Made by a program: the position numbers and the translations under genes. Positions 51,082 through 59,179 of a stretch of 64,000 bases of DNA are shown here, in pieces (the stretch's first letter is position 1; each line of letters starts with the position of its first letter). Origin of the DNA: Cellulomonas soli (GTDB lineage: Bacteria > Actinomycetota > Actinomycetes > Actinomycetales > Cellulomonadaceae); contig NZ_JACBZJ010000001.1 in NCBI RefSeq assembly GCF_013409305.1, positions 2,728,001 to 2,792,000 of the forward strand, read 5' to 3'. The notes under the pieces are model-generated. The model searched no databases, was not told where the DNA came from, and was given only the letters and a program-made list of their open reading frames with translations.

Positions 51082-52950
51082 TCAGATGCCCAACGCGCCG
51101 CGGACGTCCGCGGCCACCGCGTCGAGCCGGTGCCGTGCGGTCGCCCGCGCGCGGCCGACCGCGGCGTGGTCCGCGTCGGGGGCGACGGGCTCGATGACCT
51201 CGAGGTAGCACTTCACCTTCGGCTCGGTGCCGCTGGGTCGCACGACCACCCGGGTGCCGTCCTCCGCGAGCAGCCGTAGCCCGTCGGTCGGCGGCAGCCC
51301 GCCGCGGTCGTCGTCGGTGCCGGCGGCGAGGTCGACGACCGCGGTGACGGGCGAGCCTCCCAGGTGCGTCGGCGGGGCGTCGCGCACGCGCTGCATGGTC
51401 GCGGGGATGAGCGAGAGGTCGGCGAACCGGGCGGACACCTGGTCGGTGAGGTAGAGGCCGTGCGCGCGGGCCAGGTCGTCGAGCGCGTCGACCAGGGTGC
51501 GCCCTTCCGCCTTCAGGCGTGCGGCCAGACCCGCGACCGTGAGCGCGGCCGAGATGCCGTCCTTGTCCCGCACGTGCGCCGGGTCGACGCAGTAGCCGAG
51601 CGCCTCCTCGTACCCGAAGACGAGACCGTCGACACGGGAGATCCACTTGAAGCCGGTGAGCGTGGGCACGTGCCGCAGTCCGGCCGACGCCGCGATCTCG
51701 CCGAGCAGCCGGGACGAGACGATCGAGGAGGCCAGTGCGGGCGTGTCGCCGTCCGGGTCGGGAGCCAGGCCCGCGGCGGCGGCGCGCTGCGCGCCGACGG
51801 CACCGAGCAGGGCTCCCGTCTCGTCGCCGTGCAGCATCCGCCAGCCGTCGGCACCCGCGGTGTCCGGCCCCCGGAACGAGCGGGCACGCAGGTCCTGGAC
51901 GGCCACGGCGCACCGGTCGGCGTCGGGGTCCAGGGCGATCACGAGGTCGGCGCGCTCGTCGCCCGCGAGGCCGAGCGCGAGGTCGATGGCCCCCGGCTCC
52001 TCGGGGTTGGGGAAGGCGACCGTCGGGAAGTCGGGGTCGGGCTCGGCCTGCTCGGGCACCAGGTGGACGTCGGTGTACCCGGCCTCCGCGAGCACACGCG
52101 CCGCGGTCGCGCCGCCGACGCCGTGCAGCGGGGTCAGGACGATGCGCAGGTCACCCGCACGGGCCCGGTAGGCCGCGTCCTGCTCGGCGAGCGCGGTCAC
52201 GGAGGCCACGTAGGCGTCCACGATCTCGGTGCCCAGCACGGTCCAGCCCGCGCTCGCCCGCGGGACGGCCGCGACCGAGGGAACCCGGCCGATCTCGGCT
52301 GCGATCGCCGCATCGGTCGGCGGCACGATCTGGGCGCCCTGCCCGGAGTCGGTGACCACGCGGCCGCCGAGGTACACCTTGTACCCGTTGTCGCGCGGCG
52401 GGTTGTGCGAGGCGGTGACCATGATCCCGGCGTCCGCGCCCAGGTGCCGGACCGCGAAGGCGAGCACCGGGGTGGGCAGCGGCGAGGGCATCAGGAGCAC
52501 CTCGATGCCGACGGCCGTCAGCACGGCCGCGGAGTCCCGGGCGAACTCGTCCGACAGGTGCCGGGCGTCGTAACCGATGACGACGCGCGGTGCGGGCTGC
52601 ACGCCGTCGAGCTCGCCCAGCAGGAAGTCGGCCAGGCCCGAGGCGGCGCGGATGACGACCGCGCGGTTCATCCGGTGCGGCCCGCCCGCGAGCTCGCCGC
52701 GCAGACCTGCCGTGCCGAACTGCAGGAGCCCCTGGAACCGGTCGGCCAGCTCGTCCTGTGCCGCGTGCGCGGCCTCGACCTGCTGGCGCCGTGTCGGGTC
52801 CGGCTCGTCCGCCGCGCGTGACGTGGGCGGGAACGAGCGTGCCGTGGTCAGCAGGTCGCGCAGCTCGGCTGCCGTCCGCTCGTCCGGGTCGTCGTCGATC
52901 CACGTCTGCACGCGCTGCTCGAGCGCGTCCCATGCGTCCTGGCCGGTCAT
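51082..52950 (-). CDS. pmmB: Phospho-sugar mutase (phosphomannomutase/phosphoglucomutase family, PmmB-like)
   Basis: A 622-residue alpha-D-phosphohexomutase. The phosphoserine loop is VTASHNPPRDNGYKVY, the metal loop is LDPDADRCAVAV, the sugar loop is GYEEALGYCV and the phosphate loop is VVRPSGTEPKVKCYLE. The longer-than-usual length (typical 450-580) matches the actinobacterial PmmB group (Rv3308), which lies beside deoD as here. In this setting it may convert (deoxy)ribose-1-phosphate to the 5-phosphate. ATG 52950 has a TACCGT element 6 nt upstream. Confidence 0.92.
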   Translation of the reverse strand: MTGQDAWDALEQRVQTWIDDDPDERTAAELRDLLTTARSFPPTSRAADEPDPTRRQQVEAAHAAQDELADRFQGLLQFGTAGLRGELAGGPHRMNRAVVIRAASGLADFLLGELDGVQPAPRVVIGYDARHLSDEFARDSAAVLTAVGIEVLLMPSPLPTPVLAFAVRHLGADAGIMVTASHNPPRDNGYKVYLGGRVVTDSGQGAQIVPPTDAAIAAEIGRVPSVAAVPRASAGWTVLGTEIVDAYVASVTALAEQDAAYRARAGDLRIVLTPLHGVGGATAARVLAEAGYTDVHLVPEQAEPDPDFPTVAFPNPEEPGAIDLALGLAGDERADLVIALDPDADRCAVAVQDLRARSFRGPDTAGADGWRMLHGDETGALLGAVGAQRAAAAGLAPDPDGDTPALASSIVSSRLLGEIAASAGLRHVPTLTGFKWISRVDGLVFGYEEALGYCVDPAHVRDKDGISAALTVAGLAARLKAEGRTLVDALDDLARAHGLYLTDQVSARFADLSLIPATMQRVRDAPPTHLGGSPVTAVVDLAAGTDDDRGGLPPTDGLRLLAEDGTRVVVRPSGTEPKVKCYLEVIEPVAPDADHAAVGRARATARHRLDAVAADVRGALGI

Positions 52951-52956
52951 GTGCTC

Positions 52957-52962
52957 ACGGTA
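52957..52962 (-). promoter_or_regulatory. -10 element (TACCGT), leaderless-type, for the phosphohexomutase
   Basis: Minus-strand TACCGT ends 6 nt before ATG 52950. Confidence 0.5.
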
Positions 52963-52991
52963 TCGGCCGGTGCAGCAGGGCACGAACGCGC

Positions 52992-53047
52992 ACACCCCCC
53001 GACGCGCAGGCCGGCGGGCGTGCTCCGCGGCGTGGCGTCGGGGGGTG
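52992..53047 (-). terminator. GC-rich hairpin after the purine nucleoside phosphorylase gene
   Basis: Arms ACACCCCCC-GACGC and GCGTC-GGGGG-TGT pair over 13 bp with one bulged C around a 29-nt internal loop. Sits between the PNP stop and the mutase promoter on the minus strand. Confidence 0.5.
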
Positions 53048-53088
53048 TCGGTGGTGGTGCCGCGCCGCACGGGCAGCGCGGGGGACGG

Positions 53089-54033
53089 TCAGAGGCGCCG
53101 GACGATCTGGGCGAGCAGCGCGCTGATCCGCGGGCCGGCGGCGCGGCCGGCCTCCAGCACCTCCTCGTGCGCGAGCGGGTCGGGGCTGATGCCCGCCGCG
53201 AGGTTCGTGACCAGCGAGATACCCAGGATCTCCAGCCCGGCGTGCCGGGCCGCGATGGCCTCGAGCGTGGTCGACATGCCCACGAGGGTGCCGCCGATCG
53301 CACCGGCCATCCGCACCTCGGCCGGCGTCTCGTAGTGCGGGCCGCGGAACTGCACGTAGACGCCCTCGTCGAGCGAGGAGTCGACCTCGCGGGCCAGTGC
53401 GCGCAGACGCGGGGAGTACAGGTCGGTCAGGTCGACGAACGTGGCGCCCTCGAGCGGGGAGGTCGCCGTGAGGTTGATGTGGTCGCTGATCAGCACGGGC
53501 GTGCCCGGGCCCCAGGCCAGGTCGAGCCCGCCGCAGCCGTTCGTCAGCACGACCGACGAGCAGCCGGCGGCGGCCGCGGTCCGCACGCCGTGCACGACCC
53601 GGCGCACGCCGCGGCCCTCGTACAGGTGCGTGCGCGAACCGAGGACCAGCGCGTAGGTGGGCTCGGCGTCCGGTGCGGCGTCCGGCCCGGGTGCGATCCG
53701 GATCGAGCGGATCGTGCCGACGTGGCCGACGACGGCCGGGGCGCTGAAGCCCGGCACCTCGTGGCTGGGAACCTCGGCGACCGTCTCGCCGAGCAGGTCC
53801 GCGGCGCCACCCCACCCGGAGCCGAGCACGAGCGCGACGTCGTGCCGGGGGACGCCCGTCACCTCGGCGAGGTGGGCGGCCGCGAGGCGGGCGACCTCGA
53901 ACGGGTCGGTCGTGGGGTCGTCCAGGTCGGGCACAGAAGTGGGCACAGACGTGGGCACAGCAGTGGGCACAGAAGTGGACGCCGTGGTGGACGTCGTGGC
54001 GGGCGACGAGGAGGCGGCGGAGGAGTCGGTCAT
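53089..54033 (-). CDS. deoD: Purine nucleoside phosphorylase
   Basis: A trimeric-type PNP of 314 residues. Motifs: VLGSGWGGAADLL (phosphate loop), GSRTHLYEG, LTNGCGGLDL, YVQFRGPHYETPAEVRM and SLVTNLAAGIS, which match the low-molecular-mass inosine/guanosine phosphorylases. The first 40 residues are a Ser/Thr/Val/Pro extension caused by 12-bp repeats. Completes purine salvage with adenosine deaminase encoded upstream. Follows the mycobacterial deoD position next to pmmB. Confidence 0.93.
   Translation of the reverse strand: MTDSSAASSSPATTSTTASTSVPTAVPTSVPTSVPDLDDPTTDPFEVARLAAAHLAEVTGVPRHDVALVLGSGWGGAADLLGETVAEVPSHEVPGFSAPAVVGHVGTIRSIRIAPGPDAAPDAEPTYALVLGSRTHLYEGRGVRRVVHGVRTAAAAGCSSVVLTNGCGGLDLAWGPGTPVLISDHINLTATSPLEGATFVDLTDLYSPRLRALAREVDSSLDEGVYVQFRGPHYETPAEVRMAGAIGGTLVGMSTTLEAIAARHAGLEILGISLVTNLAAGISPDPLAHEEVLEAGRAAGPRISALLAQIVRRL
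53927..53974 (-). repeat. 12-bp tandem repeats in the 5' end of the PNP gene
   Basis: Four units of 12 bp (plus-strand form GTGGGCACAGAA with single-base changes) encode repeated T-[SA]-V-P. They extend a non-conserved N-terminal tail. Confidence 0.9.
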
Positions 54034-54039
54034 GCACCG

Positions 54040-54045
54040 AGGCTA
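54040..54045 (-). promoter_or_regulatory. -10 element (TAGCCT), leaderless-type, for PNP
   Basis: Minus-strand TAGCCT ends 6 nt before ATG 54033, in the short divergent gap with the lpdA-like gene. Confidence 0.55.
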
Positions 54046-54074
54046 TCGTCGCCGCAGCCTGCACAATGGGAGGC

Positions 54075-55502
54075 GTGAGCGCCCCCACGCCCGATCCGCA
54101 GGCCGCCCGTGTCGTCGTCGTCGGAGGAGGGCCGGGCGGGTACGAGGCCGCGCTCGTCGGCCGCCGGCTCGGGGCGGACGTCACGCTCGTCGAACGTGCC
54201 GGTCTGGGCGGGTCCGCGGTGCTCACCGACGTCATGCCGTCCAAGACCCTGATCGCGACCGCGGAGTGGATGACGATCGCCGACCGGGCCCCCGAGCTGG
54301 GCATCCGCGTCGACGGGTTGGGCTCGCCCGAGCAGGTGCGGCACCGCATCGACCTGGGTGCGGTCAACACCCGGGTCAAGGCGCTCGCGGCCGCGCAGTC
54401 GGCGGACATCCGTGCACGCCTCGAGCGTGAGGGCGTCCGGGTCGTCGTGGGCAGCGGCAGGCTCGACGGCCCGGCGCACGTGATCGCCACCGAGGCGGGC
54501 GGGCGTGAGTCGCGTTTCGACGCCGACGTCGTGCTGGTCGCGACCGGTGCGACGCCGCGCGTGCTCCCCGACGCCCGCCCGGACGGCGAGCGGATCCTCA
54601 CGTGGACGCAGCTGTACGAGCTGACCGAGCTGCCGGAGCGGCTCATCGTGGTCGGCTCGGGCGTCACGGGTGCCGAGTTCGCCGGTGCGTACACCTCGCT
54701 GGGCGCCGACGTCGTGCTGGTCTCGAGCAGGGAGCGCGTGCTTCCGGGCGAGGACGCCGACGCCGCCGAGCTCATCGAGGGCATCTTCCGGGCCCGCGGC
54801 ATGACCGTGATGTCGCGCTCGCGTGCGCAGTCCGCACGGCGCACGGCCGACGGGGTCGAGGTGACGCTCGCCGACGGGACCCACGTCGCCGGGTCGCACG
54901 TGCTGCTCGCCGTCGGGTCGGTGCCGACCACCACGGGCCTCGGGCTCGAGGAGGCCGGGGTGCGCCTGCGGTCCTCGGGGCACGTCGAGGTCGACAAGGT
55001 CTCACGCACTAACGTGCGCGGCATCTACGCAGCCGGCGACTGCACGGGCGTGCTGCCACTCGCGTCGGTCGCGGCGACGCAGGGGCGGATCGCGATGTCC
55101 CACGCGCTGGGCGACGCCGTCACGCCGTTGTCCCTGCACGGGGTCGCCGCCAACATCTTCACGGCCCCGGAGATCGCGACCGTCGGCTCGAGCGAGTCCC
55201 AGCTGCATGAGCGGGACGTGCCCTACCGGGTCAGCGTGCTGCCGCTGGCCCGCAACCCGCGGGCCAAGATGCTCGGCGTGCGCGACGGGTTCATCAAGAT
55301 CTTCGCGCACGAGACGTCCAGCACGGTGCTCGGTGCGGTCGTCGTGGGTCCGCGGGCCAGCGAGGCGGTCTACCCGCTCACGCTCGCGGTGACACACCGG
55401 ATGACCACCGACCAGCTGGCCGAGGCCTCGACCGTGTACCCGTCGATGTCGGGCACGGTCGCCGAGGTGGCCCGCATGCTGCACCACCGCGCCGACGACT
55501 GA
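54075..55502 (+). CDS. lpdA: NAD(P)H-quinone dehydrogenase LpdA-like flavoprotein
   Basis: A pyridine nucleotide-disulfide reductase-fold protein of 475 residues. FAD fold VVVVGGGPGGYEAALVGRR, NAD fold LIVVGSGVTGAEFAGAY and the second FAD motif GIYAAGDCTGVLPLASVA are all present. The redox disulfide of lipoamide dehydrogenases is absent: the position reads GLGGSAVLTDVMPSKT with no cysteines. This is the hallmark of M. tuberculosis LpdA (Rv3303c), a quinone reductase. GTG 54075 is preferred; a CACAAT element lies 7 nt before. ATG 54066 in frame is the alternative. Confidence 0.9.
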   Translation: MSAPTPDPQAARVVVVGGGPGGYEAALVGRRLGADVTLVERAGLGGSAVLTDVMPSKTLIATAEWMTIADRAPELGIRVDGLGSPEQVRHRIDLGAVNTRVKALAAAQSADIRARLEREGVRVVVGSGRLDGPAHVIATEAGGRESRFDADVVLVATGATPRVLPDARPDGERILTWTQLYELTELPERLIVVGSGVTGAEFAGAYTSLGADVVLVSSRERVLPGEDADAAELIEGIFRARGMTVMSRSRAQSARRTADGVEVTLADGTHVAGSHVLLAVGSVPTTTGLGLEEAGVRLRSSGHVEVDKVSRTNVRGIYAAGDCTGVLPLASVAATQGRIAMSHALGDAVTPLSLHGVAANIFTAPEIATVGSSESQLHERDVPYRVSVLPLARNPRAKMLGVRDGFIKIFAHETSSTVLGAVVVGPRASEAVYPLTLAVTHRMTTDQLAEASTVYPSMSGTVAEVARMLHHRADD

Positions 55503-57655
55503 TCCGGCCGCTGAGCCGACCGCTGCACCGACCGCTGCACCGACGACTGCACCGCCCGCTGCACCCCGGGCTCGCTGCTCCGCCAGTCGCCTGCGTGCAG
55601 GCGCACGACCAGCGGCAGGTGGTCCGACGTGCGCGGTGAGGTCAGGACCTGGGCGTCCTCGAAGGTCACCGAGCGGCCCAGCACCCAGTCGATGCGTTCG
55701 ACGGGGTCGATCGACGGCGACGTGAGCGCCTCGGGGTCGCCCGCCTCGTCCACGGCGCTGGTCCAGCCCGCCTGGGCGAGCAGCTCCAGCTCCGGTGAGC
55801 CCGGTGTCGCGTTGAGGTCGCCCGCCAGGACCGACGGCCCGTCGGTGCCCGCTCCGACCGGCTCGGCGGCGAGGAGCACACCGAGCTGGTCGAGCCGGGT
55901 CGGGGTGTTCTGCTCCCGGTGCTGCAGGTGCACCGAGGTGACCCGCACGGTCGAGCCGTCCGCGGTCGTCACGGTCGTGGCGAGCGCGGAGCGCTGCTGC
56001 GGGCCGGCGCCGTAGGGGAGGGCGTGCACCTCGACATCCGTCAGCTCCGAGCGCGCCAGGACGGCGTTGCCGAACTGCTGGTCCGCGGCGGGCGCGAACC
56101 GCACGGTCATGTCCAGGCGCCGCGCGAGCCAGGTCGCCATGTCGGCGCCCCCGCCGAGCACCCAGCCGCGGGAGACCTCCTGCAGCGCGACCACGTCCGG
56201 GTCCTGCGCCTCGATCGTCGCGGCCAGCTGCTCGAGGTCGACCGAACCGGACGGGCTGACCCCGTAGTGCAGGTTCCACGAGACGAGCGTGAGCTGGTCC
56301 TGCGCCGCCCGGGCCGGGACCGCGGGACCGGTGCTCGAGGTGGTCGAAGGCCCGAGCCCGACGGCCGCGAGCACGAGCGCTGGCAGCACGAGGAACCGCA
56401 CGGAGCTCACGCGTGCTCGGACGGGGTCGGCGGCCGGCCGTCCGGCTTCGCTCGTTGGACGGCGCGCGCCGGGTGTGCGGCGGTGCAGCCCTGACCCCGC
56501 GAGCAGCGCCGTCGCGGCGATCGGCGCCAGGGCGTTGTCGACGCCCAGCGGCACGTCGTAGTCGACCATGTACACCAGCACGGGCACGATCACGGCCAGA
56601 CCCGTGGCGGCGGTGGCCAGGCAGGTGCGCACGACCCCGGCCGGTGCCGTGCGGTGCGTGCTCAGTGCCCCGGCGAGCACCGGTCCGGCCGCCGCGAGCG
56701 CGAGCGCGGCGGCGACGAGTGCCGCGGGTCCGGTCACCAGCCAGCTGGCCGTGGCGCCGACCAGCAGGACCGAGGCGTCGACGACCCGGGCCGCCGACGA
56801 CCACGGAGGTCGCAGCATGCCCCACACCCCGAGCGTGGAGGCGAGGACGAGCACGAGGCCGACCTCGCCGAGGGCCACGCCGGACTGCGCGGCGACGAAC
56901 GCGGGGTTGGCCAGCGCGGTGGAGCACAGGGAGACGAACAGCCCGAGCGCCCACAGCCGGCGCGGACGCCCGACCGTGGTCGTCACCGGGCCCTCGGGTG
57001 CGGCGTGGTCCGCGCCGTCGTGTCCCGCCTTCTCCCAGCGGACGAGCCCCGCGGCTGCGGCGAGTGCGAGCCCGGCGAGCGCCAGGGCGACACCCCACCC
57101 GAGCGGGCCGTGCCGCCAGACGGCGTCCCACGAGCCGAGCGGAAGCTGCACGCCGACCGCGAGCCCGGCGCCGAGCACGAGTCCGGTCGCCGCGTGCCGG
57201 GCGCCGCTGAGCTGGTGCTCCTGCCCGGCCGCGTGCGAGCCCGCCACGTGCGCGACCGCGAGCGTGAGGGTCGCGACGGCGGTCGCGGCGCCGACCAGGA
57301 CGGCCGCGAGTCGCAGGTCGCCCTCGAGGCCCTGCGCGGCGAGCCGCACGACGGCGAGGACGGCGGTCCCGACCAGGACGGTCCGGGCGGTGGGCCCGCC
57401 CGCACGGTCGCGGGCGAGCGCGAGCAGCATCGCGGCGACCAGCCCCGCGCCGGCGTACGTGCCGAGCGCGGTCAGTGCCGCGGGCCCGACCCCGGCGGCG
57501 AAGACCCGGTCGAGGGAAGGCCCGGCGGCGCGGGTGAGCTCCACGGTGAGGGCGGTCAGCACGGCCACGAGCCACACGTGCGTGGGGGCCCCGGCGTCCG
57601 GCGGCGTCGACCACACCGGGCGTGGCGGACGGGCTGCAGGGGCGGACGTCGTCAC
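55370..57655 (-). CDS. Polytopic membrane protein with C-terminal endonuclease/exonuclease/phosphatase (EEP) domain
   Basis: A 761-residue protein. About twelve hydrophobic helices fill residues 20-420; one more (about 455-475) leads to an extracellular EEP domain (about 485-715). All EEP motifs are intact: SWNLHYG, ALQEVSRG, GDLNATPGSPE, RIDWVLG and TSDHLPLVV. It may hydrolyse a phosphodiester in lipids or nucleic acid outside the cell. GTG 57655 has TAGCGT 7 nt upstream. The reading frame runs past the EEP domain through VQR repeats and then 133 nt into the 3' end of the convergent lpdA-like gene. Confidence 0.85.
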   Translation of the reverse strand: MTTSAPAARPPRPVWSTPPDAGAPTHVWLVAVLTALTVELTRAAGPSLDRVFAAGVGPAALTALGTYAGAGLVAAMLLALARDRAGGPTARTVLVGTAVLAVVRLAAQGLEGDLRLAAVLVGAATAVATLTLAVAHVAGSHAAGQEHQLSGARHAATGLVLGAGLAVGVQLPLGSWDAVWRHGPLGWGVALALAGLALAAAAGLVRWEKAGHDGADHAAPEGPVTTTVGRPRRLWALGLFVSLCSTALANPAFVAAQSGVALGEVGLVLVLASTLGVWGMLRPPWSSAARVVDASVLLVGATASWLVTGPAALVAAALALAAAGPVLAGALSTHRTAPAGVVRTCLATAATGLAVIVPVLVYMVDYDVPLGVDNALAPIAATALLAGSGLHRRTPGARRPTSEAGRPAADPVRARVSSVRFLVLPALVLAAVGLGPSTTSSTGPAVPARAAQDQLTLVSWNLHYGVSPSGSVDLEQLAATIEAQDPDVVALQEVSRGWVLGGGADMATWLARRLDMTVRFAPAADQQFGNAVLARSELTDVEVHALPYGAGPQQRSALATTVTTADGSTVRVTSVHLQHREQNTPTRLDQLGVLLAAEPVGAGTDGPSVLAGDLNATPGSPELELLAQAGWTSAVDEAGDPEALTSPSIDPVERIDWVLGRSVTFEDAQVLTSPRTSDHLPLVVRLHAGDWRSSEPGVQRAVQSSVQRSVQRSAQRPDQSSARWCSMRATSATVPDIDGYTVEASASWSVVIRCVTASVSG
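55506..55565 (-). repeat. Five 12-bp tandem repeats at the lpdA/EEP gene junction
   Basis: Units of plus-strand form GACCGCTGCACC start at 55506, 55518, 55530, 55542 and 55554; units two and three are identical. They begin 4 nt after the lpdA stop and encode a VQR/VQS-type repeat in the C-terminal tail of the EEP protein. Confidence 0.9.
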
Positions 57656-57662
57656 CCTCGCG

Positions 57663-57668
57663 ACGCTA
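57663..57668 (-). promoter_or_regulatory. -10 element (TAGCGT), leaderless-type, for the EEP protein gene
   Basis: Minus-strand TAGCGT ends 7 nt before GTG 57655. Confidence 0.5.
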
Positions 57669-57725
57669 CTCCTGCAGGTGGGGCGCCCAGCGGGTCGCGC
57701 GCTCCGGGGCCCCGCCCGGGTGCGC

Positions 57726-59126
57726 TCAGGCGAACAGGGCCTGGCCGACGAACGGGCTGTCGTCGCTCGTGGTCGGCGTGCCGTCGTCGCCCAGCACGAG
57801 CGAGCCGTCGGGGACGCCCGCGGGGACCGCGAACAGGCCTGACCCCGTGTGCTGCAGGTACTCCATGAGCGCGTCGTCCCGGGACAACGTCGTCTGCATC
57901 GGCACGTAGTGCGTGCGGGGGTCGCGGACGAACGCCAGGAAGAACAGGCCGGCGTCGAGCCGTCCCAGGCTGTCGTTGCCGTCGGTGAAGTTGTAGCCGC
58001 GCCGCAGCATGCGGACACCGTCGTTGGTCGTGGGGTGCGCGAGCCGCACGTGGGAGTCGACGGCCACGAGCGGCGCGCCGTCGCCACCTGTGGCGGTCAG
58101 GTCGGGCTCGGTGTGCTCGGTGCCGCCCGACAGCGGCGCCCCTTCGCCCTTCGTGCGGCCGACGACGGCCTCCTGCTCGCGCAGCGACGTGCGGTCCCAC
58201 GTCTCGATCGTCATCCGGATGCGGCGGGCGACCAGGTAGCTGCCCCCGGTGAGCCAGGCCGAGTCCGTGGTGTCGGCGGCGGCGTCGGATGCCGGGACCC
58301 AGATGTGCTCGTCCAGCGCGGCGCTCTCCTCGGCCTTGACGTTCGCCGTGCCGTCCTTGAACCCGAACAGGTTGCGTGGCGTCTTCTGGGCGGTCGACGT
58401 CGAGGACGTGCGGCCGTACCCCAGCTGCGTCCACCGGATCGTCGCCGTGCCGAACGCCGCGCGGGACAGGTTCCGTACCGCGTGCACCGCGACCTGCGGG
58501 TCATCCGCGCAGGCCTGCACGACGAGGTCCCCGTCGCTGCGTGCCGGGTCGAGCGCGTCCTGCGGGAAGTGCGGCAGCTCGACGAGCCCTCCGGGGAGCC
58601 GGTCCGCCAGCCCGAACCGGTCGGTCCCGGGCGTGCCGTCGGGGGAGGGCGTGCCGACGAACAGCGACCGGCCGAAGCCGAACGTGATCGTCAGGCCGGC
58701 GGGCGGCAGGTCGGCGGCCTCTCCCGTGTCGTCCGGCGGAGCGTCGTACGGCCCGGATGCCGGTCCGAACGGGCCCGCGGACAGCCCCTGCGTGAGCCGG
58801 GCGGCCATGGTCGTCCACCGGCGCAGCAGGTCGACGAGCTCCTCGCGCGAGTCGGTCGTCAGGTCGAAGGCCGCCAGGTACAGCCGGTCCTGCGCCGGGG
58901 TCACGATGCCTGCCTGGTGCGGGCCGGTGAACGGGTACGTCGAGGCGCCGATCGCGCTCGTCGCCGCGGGCGTCGGCGCCGTTCCACGCCCGACGCCGAA
59001 CCCGGCCGCCGCACCCGCGGCGATCCCGGCGGTCAGGCCCGTGCCCAGGCCCAGCAGCGCGCGGCGGGACATCCCGCGAGCGGGCGCGCCGGCTCCGCCG
59101 GTCGGGGCGTCGGGTGCGTCGGTCAT
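57726..59126 (-). CDS. efeB: Dyp-type haem peroxidase/deferrochelatase EfeB
   Basis: A 466-residue exported haem enzyme. A twin-arginine signal (MSRRALLGLGTGLTAG) occurs at about residue 20, so it depends on the Tat system. The Dyp signature GFKDGTANV carries the distal Asp, and the proximal region includes HVRLAHP and GVRMLRRGYNF with the conserved Arg. It oxidises or extracts iron with EfeU and EfeO. ATG has GAGGACC upstream. Last gene of efeUOB. Note the long insert relative to other Dyp enzymes around residues 120-180. Confidence 0.93.
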   Translation of the reverse strand: MTDAPDAPTGGAGAPARGMSRRALLGLGTGLTAGIAAGAAAGFGVGRGTAPTPAATSAIGASTYPFTGPHQAGIVTPAQDRLYLAAFDLTTDSREELVDLLRRWTTMAARLTQGLSAGPFGPASGPYDAPPDDTGEAADLPPAGLTITFGFGRSLFVGTPSPDGTPGTDRFGLADRLPGGLVELPHFPQDALDPARSDGDLVVQACADDPQVAVHAVRNLSRAAFGTATIRWTQLGYGRTSSTSTAQKTPRNLFGFKDGTANVKAEESAALDEHIWVPASDAAADTTDSAWLTGGSYLVARRIRMTIETWDRTSLREQEAVVGRTKGEGAPLSGGTEHTEPDLTATGGDGAPLVAVDSHVRLAHPTTNDGVRMLRRGYNFTDGNDSLGRLDAGLFFLAFVRDPRTHYVPMQTTLSRDDALMEYLQHTGSGLFAVPAGVPDGSLVLGDDGTPTTSDDSPFVGQALFA

Positions 59127-59179
59127 CGAGGTCCTCGGGGTGGGTCGGGCGGGCGTGCTGGTCGGGTACGCCGGTGCGC

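Noticed and set aside
55506..55565. Short regular repeats considered as a CRISPR array
   Set aside because: Units are 12 bp, directly adjacent without unique spacers, and in frame with a coding tail.
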